Positions 34,082 to 43,699 of a stretch of DNA of 64,000 nt are shown here, in pieces. The translations under genes were made by a program, and so were the position numbers. Source of the stretch: Flavobacteriales bacterium (GTDB lineage: Bacteria; Bacteroidota; Bacteroidia; Flavobacteriales_F; PHOS-HE28). The DNA lies in the NCBI GenBank assembly GCA_016721005.1, contig JADKJM010000019.1:1-64000 (forward strand). The letters are read 5' to 3'. The number at the start of each line of letters is the position of its first letter. Position 1 is the first letter of the stretch. The notes beneath the pieces are model-generated. The model was not told where the DNA came from. It saw nothing but the letters and a program-made list of their open reading frames with translations, and did not search any database.

Positions 34082-34603
34082 GGCTGGCTGGAAGAGCGCC
34101 TTCAACTCCGTGGCCTCCTCGGGCTTCATCTTGCCGCTGAGGATCAAGCGCAATTGACGGCGACGCAAAGCGCCGTTGTAGCGTTCCTGTTCAGTCGCAT
34201 TGCCCGGCACGGCATCGGGCACCTGCACAGGGCGGCCCTCGTGATCCACGGCGACGAAGGTGTAGATGGCACTGTTGCACGGGATCTTCTCCCCGGTCTG
34301 TTGGTCCTCCACGGACACATCGCTCCACACCTCCATACTGCTCCCGAAGGCGCGGCTCACATGGCTGTGGATCGTTACAAAGTCGCCCAATTTGATCGGG
34401 CGGTCGAAGCCCACATGGTTCACCGCTACAGTGACGACCACCTGCTTGCAGTGCCGGTGCGCGCTGATGGCACAGCTGATGTCCAACCACTGCAACAAGC
34501 GTCCGCCGAAGAGGTTGCCTTGGGTGTTGGTGTCGTTGGGCATGACCACATTGGTGGTCTCCGCGTAGCTGCTGCTGATCGGCCGGGAAGTGCTGTTCAT
34601 CAT
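34076..34603 (-). CDS. Acyl-CoA thioesterase (hotdog fold)
   Basis: 175 residues. The family signature is clear: VVMPNDTNTQGNLFGGRLLQWLDI with the catalytic Asn/Asp region, VTVAVNHVGFDRPIKLGD, and VWSDVSVEDQQTGEK. It is closest to the YciA/BACH-type single-hotdog thioesterases, which hydrolyse medium to long acyl-CoA. The C-terminal 30 residues are a charged helix. Either of two consecutive ATGs (34603 or 34600) may be used; a TACCTTCG box ends nine bases upstream. Confidence 0.88.
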   Translation of the reverse strand: MMNSTSRPISSSYAETTNVVMPNDTNTQGNLFGGRLLQWLDISCAISAHRHCKQVVVTVAVNHVGFDRPIKLGDFVTIHSHVSRAFGSSMEVWSDVSVEDQQTGEKIPCNSAIYTFVAVDHEGRPVQVPDAVPGNATEQERYNGALRRRQLRLILSGKMKPEEATELKALFQPAS

Positions 34604-34612
34604 CGTAGCGGG

Positions 34613-34620
34613 CGAAGGTA
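34613..34620 (-). promoter_or_regulatory. -7 box TACCTTCG of the thioesterase gene
   Basis: One mismatch to TAnnTTTG, nine bases before the first ATG. It is divergent from the box at 34639. Confidence 0.5.
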
Positions 34621-34638
34621 GCAGGGCGCCCTAGCCTA

Positions 34639-34646
34639 TACCTTGG
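34639..34646 (+). promoter_or_regulatory. -7 box TACCTTGG before the CopD/HemJ-like gene
   Basis: One mismatch to TAnnTTTG, ending seven bases before ATG 34654. The two divergent boxes are 18 bases apart. Confidence 0.5.
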
Positions 34647-34653
34647 CTTCCGC

Positions 34654-35217
34654 ATGGAACCCGAACCTTCTTCCCTTCCCGCGTTGCTCGGCGCGGCGCA
34701 TCTGCTTGCTCTGGTCGGATACTTCGCTGCGGTGTTCCATCTGGTGCGGTTGTTCAATGCCCACCGACATGCGTTGACGAAGTGGGAACCCGAGCGCGGG
34801 GCTTTGCACACACGATTCGCGAGTATGGAACGAAGAGCGCTCTTCGGGCTGGCGTGGCCGATGCTTCTTTTGCTCCTGGCCACGGGTGCGTGGATGCTTT
34901 GGCTGCATCCCGGTCTGATCAAGGAGCCCTTCATGATGGTGAAGCTCGGCTTGGTGGCCTTGTTGTTCGGATACCAGCTCATGGTACACCGCGTACAGGC
35001 GCGGTTGAATGCTGCGGATCTCAACTGGTCGGGTGTGCGCCTTTGGGTGTTCGGTCATGGAAGCACGTTGCTGCTTGTGGCACTGGTGCTGTCCATGGCC
35101 CTTCGCGACCACCTCGGATGGATCTGGGGAAGCATCGGGCTCTTGGTGCTCGGTGGCGTGATCGCGTACCTGGTCGCCTCCATGCGAAAGGATCGTGAAC
35201 CGTCGGAGAACGCTTGA
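34654..35217 (+). CDS. CopD/HemJ-like four-helix membrane protein
   Basis: 187 residues with helices at about 8-28, 66-84, 92-110 and two more near the C-terminus. The FHLVRLFNAHR segment after helix one and the TGAWMLWLHPGLIKEPFMMVKLGLVALLFGYQ segment (LHPGLIK, MMVKLGLV) fit the CopD/HemJ (UPF0093) pattern, including a possible haem-ligand His in AAHLLALVGYF. HemJ oxidises protoporphyrinogen IX; the match is too loose to claim that activity. The tail is charged and cytoplasmic. Confidence 0.6.
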   Translation: MEPEPSSLPALLGAAHLLALVGYFAAVFHLVRLFNAHRHALTKWEPERGALHTRFASMERRALFGLAWPMLLLLLATGAWMLWLHPGLIKEPFMMVKLGLVALLFGYQLMVHRVQARLNAADLNWSGVRLWVFGHGSTLLLVALVLSMALRDHLGWIWGSIGLLVLGGVIAYLVASMRKDREPSENA

Positions 35218-35255
35218 CCCTGAGGGAACCGCGAGCCGCGCAACGCGCTCAACGT

Positions 35256-35900
35256 TCAGCGCACGCGGTAGAAGAGCACGCGACCGTCGTCCGTGCCGGT
35301 GAGCAACCACTCTTCCCAGCGCAACAAAGGCGCCCGGTGATGTTGGTCCTTGTTCGCACCGGGATCCAGCTTCTGGATGCTCTCTCCCTTCGGATCGAGA
35401 ACCTCCACCATTCCGTTCTTCCCGCTCTGTACCGTGTGATCGCCGATCTTCAGTTGCTGCTGTTGGTAGAAACGGTCGAAGGTCGAATTGGACATCTCCA
35501 GACCCATGGCTTTCACGGCGCGCGGATCCGGAACCCAACGGTGCTGTTGGAGCGAGGGTTCAGGCCGATCACCCTTCACAGCCCAGACCACACGCTTGCC
35601 GCTGTGTCCGATCAACAGCACGTATTCGCCGTTCTCATTGAAGGCCACATGGTACACCGCTGTACCACCATCCTCATTGTAGGGGTAGGAATGGATCTTC
35701 TTGCCGGTCTCCAGATCGTACAGCTCTGCGCCCTTGTCCAAGCCTACGAGAATGCGATCACCCTTAGGCGAGATCGCCATGCTCACCACTTCGGCCTTGG
35801 TCGTCCGGATGGTGCGCTCCGGTGGATCGACCACGACTTGAGCGGAAGCGGTCTGCAATGCAACGACGATCGCGAATGCAACGGAAAGAGCCAGCTTCAT
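35256..35900 (-). CDS. Secreted WD40/beta-propeller-like protein
   Basis: 214 residues from ATG 35900. It has a signal peptide (MKLALSVAFAIVVALQTASAQ) and three or so propeller-type repeats (VVSMAISPKGDRILVGLDKG, YHVAFNENGEYVLLIGHSGK, LLRWEEWLLTGTDDGRVLFY). It is too short for a full seven-blade propeller, so it is either a partial domain or an assembling one. No catalytic motif. It sits five bases downstream of the next gene's stop in the same direction and is probably cotranscribed with it. Confidence 0.65.
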   Translation of the reverse strand: MKLALSVAFAIVVALQTASAQVVVDPPERTIRTTKAEVVSMAISPKGDRILVGLDKGAELYDLETGKKIHSYPYNEDGGTAVYHVAFNENGEYVLLIGHSGKRVVWAVKGDRPEPSLQQHRWVPDPRAVKAMGLEMSNSTFDRFYQQQQLKIGDHTVQSGKNGMVEVLDPKGESIQKLDPGANKDQHHRAPLLRWEEWLLTGTDDGRVLFYRVR

Positions 35901-35905
35901 CCTAC

Positions 35906-36310
35906 TTAAGCTTGTTCCACCAAGTGGTGTTGTTCGTGCAGCCAAGCCAAGGCCTTGGCCTTGTCCGGGAACATCTGGATAGGGCGACCGGGCTTGTGAT
36001 GACGAACGAACACATTCGCGACCATCTGGTGGCCGAAGTCGCGGACGATGATCGCATCCGCAGCGATGTATCGCGATGAATCCGGCGCGGAGGCATGAGC
36101 GCGCGCCTCATTGCTCATGGTGGTGTTGATCCCCACGCTCACCATCAACAAAGCCTTGCGACCCTTGCGTTCGGCTTCGATCGCATCGAACATCATCTGC
36201 ACGTCCTCAGGGCTTACCAAGTGATCATCCTTGAAGTGGGTGTGGACCACATCCTCGTCGAGGAAGGTCACCGTACACGAATCCAATTCCACCGCATGCA
36301 TCGTCATCAT
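35906..36310 (-). CDS. SpoIIAA/STAS-like small protein
   Basis: 134 residues, soluble. The pattern resembles the Bacteroidota SpoIIAA-like family: an N-terminal strand pair (VTFLDEDVVHTHFKDDHLVS), a middle segment ALLMVSVGINTTMSNEARAHA, and the C-terminal NVFVRHHKPGRPIQMFPDKAKALAWL. These proteins have no established role. Start at the first ATG (36310), 12 bases after a TACCTTCG box. Confidence 0.6.
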   Translation of the reverse strand: MMTMHAVELDSCTVTFLDEDVVHTHFKDDHLVSPEDVQMMFDAIEAERKGRKALLMVSVGINTTMSNEARAHASAPDSSRYIAADAIIVRDFGHQMVANVFVRHHKPGRPIQMFPDKAKALAWLHEQHHLVEQA

Positions 36311-36322
36311 CCGCTTCTGGTA

Positions 36323-36330
36323 CGAAGGTA
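36323..36330 (-). promoter_or_regulatory. -7 box TACCTTCG of the SpoIIAA-like gene
   Basis: One mismatch to TAnnTTTG, 12 bases before ATG 36310. Confidence 0.45.
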
Positions 36331-36354
36331 AGCCGGGGTGCTAGGCGTATCCGT

Positions 36355-37410
36355 TCAGCGCACGAGCAACCACGCGGCGTGGCCGTTCTGGGTGCGCAGG
36401 TCCTTCAACAACGCCAGTGCTTCATCACGCGTGGCGAAACTGCCATAGGCCACCGGGTGAAGGATGCCGCGTTGGCGCAACCGACGGGCGGCGAAGCCTT
36501 TCGCTTGGAGTTCGGCGAGCATCTTCTCGGCGTTCTCCGGTTGGGCAAAGCATCCGCCGATCACATGGAACCGCAGCGGACGATCATCCTTCACTACATG
36601 GCGGACCACAACCGCCGTGGTATCCGCGATGGCGATGTGGCTCGATCGGCTCAGGTCCACGGTGACATGCACGGAATCATTCATGGCCAATGGGATGGTC
36701 CGCACGCCTTCAACGCCTTCCGGCAATTGGAATGAAGGAATGGCGGTCACCGGAACCACGCTTGCCGAGGTGGGTGTGATGTAGGTCGGCGTGGTATCCG
36801 CTTTCCACGGTGATAGGCCGCTCAACAAGGCGTCGGTATTCCCTCCGCTTCCAACGAACCAGACCGCCGATCCGCCGAGCAGTAGCGCCGCGATACCTGC
36901 CGCGACCATTGCTCTTGACATGCGTCGTGGTAAACGCTCCGGTTCCGGTTCTTCCGCCACCAAGGGGATCACCACCGGTTCCGGTTTGGTCACTTCCAAG
37001 GGGATCGCACTCAAGGGTCGCAAGCCGAAGGCATCGCGCAAATAGTTGGACCGGCGATCGGGATCGAACTGTAGGTTGCGCTCCGCATCGCGGTAGAAGA
37101 TGCCGATGTGCGGGATCTCCAAGCGACCGCTGCGGTCCAAGGTTTCGCGCCAGCCAGCCACCTCGGCATCGATCCGGGCGGTGGCAACATCGAAGGCGAT
37201 GCCATCGCGGCGGGCGACATGATCGGCCAGCAAGCCATCGTTGCGGACCAAGTGCCTATTGAACGCTACATCCTTACCGGGAGCATGGATCTGCTTGCGC
37301 GCTTCATCCAAGCGGGCGGGGCGATACTGCGTGAGGAAACCACCCCATTGCGGCACGATCACGCAATCATGGCAATAGAGCAATTCCTGAAGGTCGCGTT
37401 CGATGCCCAT
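36355..37410 (-). CDS. SPOR-domain protein with N-terminal HU-like (CCDC81-type) region
   Basis: 351 residues from ATG 37410 (the longer frame would begin with TTG). The N-terminal 130 residues (ERDLQELLYCHDCVIVPQWG, FNRHLVRNDGLLADHVA, LEIPHIGIFYRDAERNLQF) match the Bacteroidota HU-CCDC81-type domain found in SPOR proteins. A proline-rich linker, a membrane helix at about 172-190 (AMVAAGIAALLLGGSAVWFV) and a periplasmic SPOR repeat at about 275-350 (FHVIGGCFAQPENAEKMLAEL) follow. SPOR domains bind denuded septal peptidoglycan, so a bridge between cytoplasm and division septum is inferred. It lies 32 bases after kdsB in the same direction. Confidence 0.82.
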   Translation of the reverse strand: MGIERDLQELLYCHDCVIVPQWGGFLTQYRPARLDEARKQIHAPGKDVAFNRHLVRNDGLLADHVARRDGIAFDVATARIDAEVAGWRETLDRSGRLEIPHIGIFYRDAERNLQFDPDRRSNYLRDAFGLRPLSAIPLEVTKPEPVVIPLVAEEPEPERLPRRMSRAMVAAGIAALLLGGSAVWFVGSGGNTDALLSGLSPWKADTTPTYITPTSASVVPVTAIPSFQLPEGVEGVRTIPLAMNDSVHVTVDLSRSSHIAIADTTAVVVRHVVKDDRPLRFHVIGGCFAQPENAEKMLAELQAKGFAARRLRQRGILHPVAYGSFATRDEALALLKDLRTQNGHAAWLLVR

Positions 37411-37442
37411 AAGATCGGCGGCCAATTTACCCTTCGACAGGC

Positions 37443-38207
37443 TCAGGGTGTCAATTCGCTTGCTCTTTTCCGCGCCTCCTCCAGATCCGCCGGGGTATCC
37501 ACACAGAAGGAAAGGTGATCGGTAAGGCCGATGCGCACCTTGAAGCCGTTCTCCACCCAGCGCAATTGTTCCAAGGCTTCCGCCATTTCCAGCTTCGATG
37601 GCGGTAGGGCGACCAGTCGTGCAAGGACCTCGGAACGATAGGCGTATAGGCCGACGTGCTTCAGGAAGCGGAACCGGGTGTGTCGTGGACCATTCCCTGC
37701 ATCGCGGAGGAAGGGGATCGCCGCCCGGCTGAAATAGAGCGCGTCCATGTTCACGTCGGTGGTGATAAGCACTTCGCCGGGATCGTCGAGGTCGCGATCA
37801 TCGGTGACCACTTGCGCGAGCGTGGCGATCCCGCCGGGTGCCTTCCGCAAGGCCGCACACAACTCATCGAGCTGCGCCGGAATGATGAAGGGCTCATCGC
37901 CCTGGATATTCACCACCGCATCGAAGCATTCGCCACCCAGAAGTTGGAGCGCTTCAAAGCAACGGTCCGTTCCGCTCGGGTGATCCGGCGAGGTCATCAC
38001 CACTTCCCCACCGAATGATCGGACATGATCCGCGACGCGCTCATCATCCGTGGCGACCACCACGGCGTGCAGGGCCTTGCATTGGATCGCTTGCTCCACG
38101 ACGCGGTGTACCATGCTTTTGCCCCCGATATCCACCAGCGGTTTCCCGGGCAGGCGCGAACTCGCATACCGCGCGGGGATGATGCCGAGGATCCGCAGGT
38201 CGCTCAT
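37443..38207 (-). CDS. kdsB: CMP-KDO synthetase
   Basis: 254 residues. Cytidylyltransferase motifs are clear: IIPARYASSRLPGKPLVDIGG at the N-terminus, VVATDDERV, the SPDHPSGTDRC segment, VVNIQGDEPFI, and the KHVGLYAYRSEVL region. It activates KDO with CTP for lipid A-core assembly, in line with lptC elsewhere in the window. Its start overlaps the stop of the preceding membrane protein gene by 4 bases. Confidence 0.95.
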   Translation of the reverse strand: MSDLRILGIIPARYASSRLPGKPLVDIGGKSMVHRVVEQAIQCKALHAVVVATDDERVADHVRSFGGEVVMTSPDHPSGTDRCFEALQLLGGECFDAVVNIQGDEPFIIPAQLDELCAALRKAPGGIATLAQVVTDDRDLDDPGEVLITTDVNMDALYFSRAAIPFLRDAGNGPRHTRFRFLKHVGLYAYRSEVLARLVALPPSKLEMAEALEQLRWVENGFKVRIGLTDHLSFCVDTPADLEEARKRASELTP

Positions 38208-40044
38208 GGTTGTTCGATCGGTTCGTAGAGGATCACTTCCAGGTCATCCACATGCACGGGCAAGGTATCCCGCAACCAGCAATACGCTTTCAGCACATCC
38301 GTCGGGCGACGCACCTCCGGGCTCAGGTACCACTGCGACACGCGCATCCATTCCCCGGGAGCAACAGTGGCCAGATCCATGTCACGCGCCATGTATCCAT
38401 AGTTATCGCCCAAGTGATCGAAGGTCGTCACGAGCGATACCGGTGGTGTGCTTCCATCCATCGGTCGTTGCATCCGGCAACTCACTTCCAACCAGATGTG
38501 GTCGCAATTCGTGAGGTCCTTCCACATGCAGGACCAACCGGGGGAGAATTCGCGGCCAGCTTCCAACCGGAAGGAACCATTCCCTCGGAACGCGATCGTA
38601 TCACCTGCCTCATGGTCCACATCGTACCCCACCCGTGCGAGCGGGATCCGGTGGTAGCGGGCTCGATCAGGGCTCCCGTTCTCACCGATATACGAGCGCT
38701 CCACCAGCCACTTGTCCGCCAAGCCCTCCGGTGCATGCACGGTGCCGAAGACCGCCTTGTACGCCGGCCAGGTCATGCGTGAGGTTTGAATGAGGCCATC
38801 AATGCTTTGTTGGGATTGGAACAGGTTAAGGCCGGTGAGCGCCAATAGCGCGGCAACGCCTGTGATCCGCCAACGCATGGCGAGTCCGTTCAACCACACG
38901 AGCACGGCGCCGAGCGGGAGGGCCATCATCGGATAACTCTGCACCAGTGCCCGTTGGCCGAAACTGTCGGCATACCACCAGCAGGACCAACTGCTCACGA
39001 TGTACAGGTTCAAGATGAAGAAGGCGATCACCGCCCACCGCATCTCCGGTAAGAACCTCCGAAGGAGCAGGATGCCCAACGTGGCCACCAACATGATCGG
39101 CGTGTAGATGTACCAGCCCTTGCGGAAACTGAAGAGCACATCCCATGTGTAAGGATGCAGGAACTCGAATCCTCGCCCGGGTTGTTGTAGCTCATGTAGA
39201 GCCACTTGCCGGTCATCCACTTCCAATAGACCAGCTGCGGCACGCACACAAGCGTGGCCATGGCGACCATGATGATCAAGTGCTTTCGCCGTGACCACAA
39301 CGTGCTGAGATGATCCTTCCACGAAGCGGCGTCCACCAGACCGATCAGCAAGGGAACAAGCACCCACACGATCTCCGATGGTCGCGACACCACCAAGAGG
39401 CCCAGCAATGCACCGGTGATCAACGCATCCTTGCGCCGCCGGTCCTTATGCCACCGGATGCTGAACCACAGGACCCCTGCGCCCAGTGTGAAGAGGAACA
39501 CATGCGGCATGCCGGTGCTGTAAACCGCTTGGTGGAAGTAGTTCGTGCCGGTGACGATCAACGCGAGCGTAGCCGTGGTGATCACTTCACTGAAGAAGTG
39601 CCGGAGCACGCGCCGCAGGAGCATGATCCCGATGAGCATGTACACCAGCGCCGCAATGATCAACGCCCATTGGTACGGTGCGGAGAACCCATCCTGTGCA
39701 AAGCCAAGGATCCCGGCAAGTACATGTGCAATGAGGAAGAAGGGCAGCCACAGGATCGCGAGGCCCATGGGATACTTCATCACCCACCGGCCATCGGCTG
39801 TCGGGTTGATCTGGTAAGGCTTGCCACCGGCTTCGTACTTCGTCATCGCCTCCTGCACCCAAGCCGCATCGTTCAACCCGAGGTCGTGATGGATGAAGGT
39901 GGCAGGCAGGTACAGGTGATACCCGAAGGTGTCCCAGCTGAGGATGTTCTGCGGAGGTGCGCGCAACACACCGGATACCAGTACCCCCCAAAGCAGGAAG
40001 GCCGCCGCGAGCGAAATAGGAAAGCGCTTCCGCGCAGTGTTCAT
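38204..40044 (-). CDS. Polytopic membrane protein, glycosyltransferase-39-like (one frame shift)
   Basis: About 613 residues when the frame break is healed. The N-terminus has a helix followed by a periplasmic loop with the acidic motif WDTFGYHLYLPATF, and eight or more further helices; the last 200 or so residues form a soluble domain. The layout fits GT-C-type membrane glycosyltransferases such as the ArnT/PMT group, which use lipid-linked sugars, though the usual DxE motif is not obvious. One base appears missing near 39171 (GGATTC where GGGATTC is expected), joining SYNNPGE to GFEFLHPYTWDVL. It starts at ATG 40044, overlapping the TonB receptor stop by one base, and overlaps kdsB by 4 bases. 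Cotranscription with kdsB suggests envelope glycan work. Confidence 0.75.
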
Positions 40045-42458
40045 CACAAGGTGGCGCTCAGTTGCACCTGCATGCTGCGTGGTGCTTCAATGGAAAGCGG
40101 ACGGAGCGAATACACTTCGTTGGTGAGGTTGTTCACGATGAAGGCGATGCGCAGTTGCTTGGAGAGTTCCATGCCGAGGCGGACATCGAGCAGGGTGGTG
40201 CCCGTCCGGTGGGTTTCCATCCAATTCGCAACCCCTGTTCTCAACGCGAAATCATCCACCGGCGACTGGTCCAACTCCACGAAGATCTTGTCGATGTTGC
40301 GCACATGGCTGTTGTACCGCACGCTGAATCCGGCGAAGACGCGCTTGTAGTCCAACTGCACATCGGCCCGGAAGAGATCCTGGATCCTGAACTTCAGGAT
40401 CCGGTCGGTCGGGTCATAGCTCGTGTTGTTGTAGGTGTACGGTTTGATGTTGGCCAGGATCGGTGTCGCGTACTCCTGATCCGGCGTGGTGGAGATCGGG
40501 AGCGAGTGGGTCCACCCGATCAACGTGGAGACGCCGATCTTGCCGAACGTGCCTTTTCCTGCAAGCTCCAATTCGTAACCGGATACGCGCGCACCGCCGG
40601 TGTTCACACTCTTGAACCCGATCCCGGGATCGATCACCAAGGGACTCACCGAAATGACAGTTGGCAGCTTGTACTGCCCGAATGTGAATTCCACGTAGTC
40701 CTGGTATTCCTGCTGGAATACCACGGCATCCAAGTACCCGGTGAAGCCCCCGATCTTGAACCCTTGCTTCACTCCACCTTCCATGTTCCAGCTCTGTTCC
40801 GCACGGAGGTTGGCATTCGGGAAAACGACCAATTGGCCAACGCTCGTGCTGATGAACCGTTCTCCGATCGTGGGGTAGCGGAAGCCCTGTCCGTAGCTCG
40901 CCCGAACGTAGGTGGCGCGCAGCACGTGATAAGTGGCCCCTGCCCGGACCACCGGTTGGCCGGCCTTATCTCCGTTCACCGTGAATTGCTCGTAGCGGAC
41001 CCCTGCCGACAGGGCCAGCTTTTCATCAAATAGTTTCTTGTCCACCTGCAAGTAGGCGGCTGTGTTCATGGCATCGCTCTTTCCGTCACCATCAAGGTTC
41101 CCCTTGTAGAGTTCCGCCGTACTGGTCACGTTCCTCACAAGCAGGCCGCCGGTCAGGACCGTCTCCCCGAACAGGTCGATCTTCTGCTGCACCTGATACT
41201 CCGCGTGGTAGGTGTTGTTGCTGTTGCCCTGTCCGTTGTCGTTGTCGAAGATCTGCCGGTGGTAGCGCATCTTCAAACTATGCCGGGTACCGGCTGCGGA
41301 GAGGTAGTTCACGAAGGGGTCGATGTAGAACTGCGTGCCGAGCGTACGTGTAACGGTGCCTTCTTTCGGGCGAAAGAGTCCGCGATCGGTATCACTCCAG
41401 ATGAAGACGCTCGTGCTCTTGCTCTTCATCACGTTGCCGGCCAGTCCGAAGTTGAGTCCCGGCACCTTCTTGCTCCGCCAACGCAAACTCGTATTGAAAC
41501 GGGCGCGATGTTCATAGCCGCCGGGACCGAGACGGTACGGATCCTTGGCGATGCTGTCCGCCGGGACCGGTTCCGGACCCACATATCCATAGTCGCTGAA
41601 GGCATTGCCACCGAGCACGAGATCCAATTGCCCGATCTGGCGCGAGTGGAAGAAGTTGGCCCCACCGAACACGGGGTTGTTCGCACCCCACCACTTGGCG
41701 GGTTCGTGTCCCGGCGTATCCCATACCCCTGCGAAGGTGGTCACGCTGGTGCGCGGTTCGCTTCGCGGATAGGCCGTGCGCACGTTGATCACCCCGCTCA
41801 AGGCCGCGCTTCCGTACAGCACACTACTCGCGCCTTTGATCACCTCCACTTGTTCCAGATTCTCGAGCGGCAGGAAGGTCCAGTTGGCCCGGCCGATGTC
41901 GCCACTGAGGATCGGGATGTCATCCACCAGCACTTGCACGCGGCTGCCGGCACCGTAGCTGAATCCGCTACCGGCCCGGATCTGCGGTTCCTCATCCACC
42001 ACCACCACGCCGGGTATCTGGTCCAGCGCCTGGTCCATGCTTACGATGTTCTTATTCCGGATGATCTCGGGTCGCAACACACTCAGCGATTGGGTCACTT
42101 CACCCACACGTTGCTCGAAACGGCCCGCCGTGACAACGACCATATCCAATTGAGAAGCGGCGATCGCCATGCGGAGATCCAGCGTGCGCTGCTCACCTGC
42201 GATCAACGCGACTTCTTCCGTCCGCGTGGTGTAGCCGACAATGCTGAAGGTGATCCGATGTGATCCGGAAGGAAGCGTAAGACGGTACTGGCCGTTCACA
42301 TCCGAGGCCACACCCATGCCCGGCGCGTACACCACGTTCACCCCGAGCAGGGTCTCGCCCGTGGTGGCATCGGTGATCTTTCCTTGTAAGGTGGCATCCT
42401 GCGCGTGGGCGCCGATCAGGGTGGCGCACAGCAGCGCGGCAGTGAGGTAGCTCTTCAT
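40044..42458 (-). CDS. TonB-dependent outer-membrane receptor
   Basis: 804 residues from ATG 42458. Signal peptide MKSYLTAALLCATLIGAHAQ. A carboxypeptidase-like regulatory domain spans about 22-105 (GKITDATTGETLLGVNVVY, SGSHRITFSIVGY). The plug follows at about 120-240 (VVVTAGRFEQRVGEVTQSLS, IPGVVVVDEEPQIRAGSGFS, LENLEQVEVIKGASSVLYGS, the TonB plug consensus). The 22-strand barrel ends MQVQLSATL. The plug wording is of the vitamin B12/colicin I receptor type, but substrate is not readable. There is no SusD partner. It is the first gene of a run ending with kdsB and the SPOR protein; ATG 42500 is a possible alternative start. Confidence 0.93.
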   Translation of the reverse strand: MKSYLTAALLCATLIGAHAQDATLQGKITDATTGETLLGVNVVYAPGMGVASDVNGQYRLTLPSGSHRITFSIVGYTTRTEEVALIAGEQRTLDLRMAIAASQLDMVVVTAGRFEQRVGEVTQSLSVLRPEIIRNKNIVSMDQALDQIPGVVVVDEEPQIRAGSGFSYGAGSRVQVLVDDIPILSGDIGRANWTFLPLENLEQVEVIKGASSVLYGSAALSGVINVRTAYPRSEPRTSVTTFAGVWDTPGHEPAKWWGANNPVFGGANFFHSRQIGQLDLVLGGNAFSDYGYVGPEPVPADSIAKDPYRLGPGGYEHRARFNTSLRWRSKKVPGLNFGLAGNVMKSKSTSVFIWSDTDRGLFRPKEGTVTRTLGTQFYIDPFVNYLSAAGTRHSLKMRYHRQIFDNDNGQGNSNNTYHAEYQVQQKIDLFGETVLTGGLLVRNVTSTAELYKGNLDGDGKSDAMNTAAYLQVDKKLFDEKLALSAGVRYEQFTVNGDKAGQPVVRAGATYHVLRATYVRASYGQGFRYPTIGERFISTSVGQLVVFPNANLRAEQSWNMEGGVKQGFKIGGFTGYLDAVVFQQEYQDYVEFTFGQYKLPTVISVSPLVIDPGIGFKSVNTGGARVSGYELELAGKGTFGKIGVSTLIGWTHSLPISTTPDQEYATPILANIKPYTYNNTSYDPTDRILKFRIQDLFRADVQLDYKRVFAGFSVRYNSHVRNIDKIFVELDQSPVDDFALRTGVANWMETHRTGTTLLDVRLGMELSKQLRIAFIVNNLTNEVYSLRPLSIEAPRSMQVQLSATL

Positions 42459-42571
42459 GCGGGAGGTCGGTCTGGACCGGGGTGTGTCAAAGAAATGCAT
42501 GTCGGGCCAATGCACGGCACCATTTCGACGGGTTCCGGGAGGCGGGTTGTTAGGTGAATGCAGCAGCCGCC

Positions 42572-42579
42572 TACCTTGG
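42572..42579 (+). promoter_or_regulatory. -7 box TACCTTGG of dprA
   Basis: One mismatch to TAnnTTTG, ending five bases before ATG 42585, and it decides that start. Confidence 0.5.
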
Positions 42580-42584
42580 TTCGC

Positions 42585-43690
42585 ATGGACGACCAGCAGT
42601 GGATCCACCGGATCGCCCTGTCCATGCTGAAAGGCATAGGGCCGGTGAACGCGCGCAACCTCGTGGCCTATTGCAGTGGCGTCGATCCGATCTTCAGCGA
42701 TAAGAAGTTGAAGAACACCTTGGAGAAAGTGCCGGGCATCGGTCCGAAACTGATCGCGTCGATCACCGACAAGAAGGTGTTGCCCGCGGCGGAGAAGGAG
42801 TTGGCCTACGTGCGGAAGAACAAGCTGCGCATGCTCTTCTACCTCGACGACGATTTCCCGCGCCGGTTGAAGCAAGCGGAGGACGCGCCCGTGCTACTCT
42901 TCACCAAAGGCAACATGGATCCGGATACCACACACATGGTGAGCATCGTGGGCACGCGGTCGCCCACCGAAGCGGGAAAGCGCTTGTGCGTGGAGTTGGT
43001 GGAAGGACTGAAGGAAGTGAATGCCACGATCGTGAGTGGCCTAGCGTACGGCATCGACATCGTCGCGCACCGCCACGCGTTGAAGAACGAGTTGCCCACG
43101 ATCGGATGCGTAGCGCACGGACTGGACCGGCTCTATCCTGGCGATCATGCAGCAACCGCCAAGGAAATGTTGAAGTCCGGCGGCGTGGTGAGTGAACTTC
43201 CGAGCGGTGCTCCATTCGCCCCCGGGAACTTCCCTGCGCGCAATCGGATCATCGCTGGCCTAAGCGATTGCACGATCGTGGTGGAGAGCGGGCCGAAAGG
43301 CGGATCCTTGATCACGGCGGATATCGCCAACAGCTACGACCGTGAGGTCTTCGCCTTCCCGGCCGACCCACCGATCCGCAGAGCGAAGGCTGCAACCGGA
43401 TCATCCAACAGAACAGGGCCGCGCTCGTCACCAGCGCGAAAGATGTCATCACCCTCATGGACTGGTTACCGAAGAAGAAGAAAGCACCCATGCAAGTGGC
43501 GCTCTTCAGTGAACTGATGCCCGATGAGCAGACCTTGGTGGAGATCATCCGCGCCAAGGGAAAGATCGCGATCGATGAGTTGTGCGTGCAGAGCAACATG
43601 CCGCAAGGAAAAGCATCGGGGCTATTGCTCAACCTGGAGTTCAGTGGCGTGGTGCGCAGCCTGCCAGGGAAAGTGTACGAGTTGAATTGA
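42585..43690 (+). CDS. dprA: DNA-processing protein DprA (one frame shift)
   Basis: About 368 residues once healed. Helix-hairpin-helix motifs near the N-terminus (MLKGIGPVNARNLV, VPGIGPKLIASI) lead into the Rossmann-like DprA core (VSIVGTRSPTEAGKRL, IVSGLAYGIDIVAHRHAL, IGCVAHGLDRLYPGDH, FPARNRIIAGLSDCTIVVES, GSLITADIANSYDREVFAFP). A winged-helix DML1-like C-terminus (KGKIAIDELCVQSNMPQGKASGLLLNLEFSGVV) ends at 43690. The frame breaks near 43365-43370, between FAFPADP and SEGCNRIIQQN. DprA loads RecA on incoming single-stranded DNA in natural transformation. Confidence 0.92.
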
Positions 43691-43699
43691 AGTGGTAGC

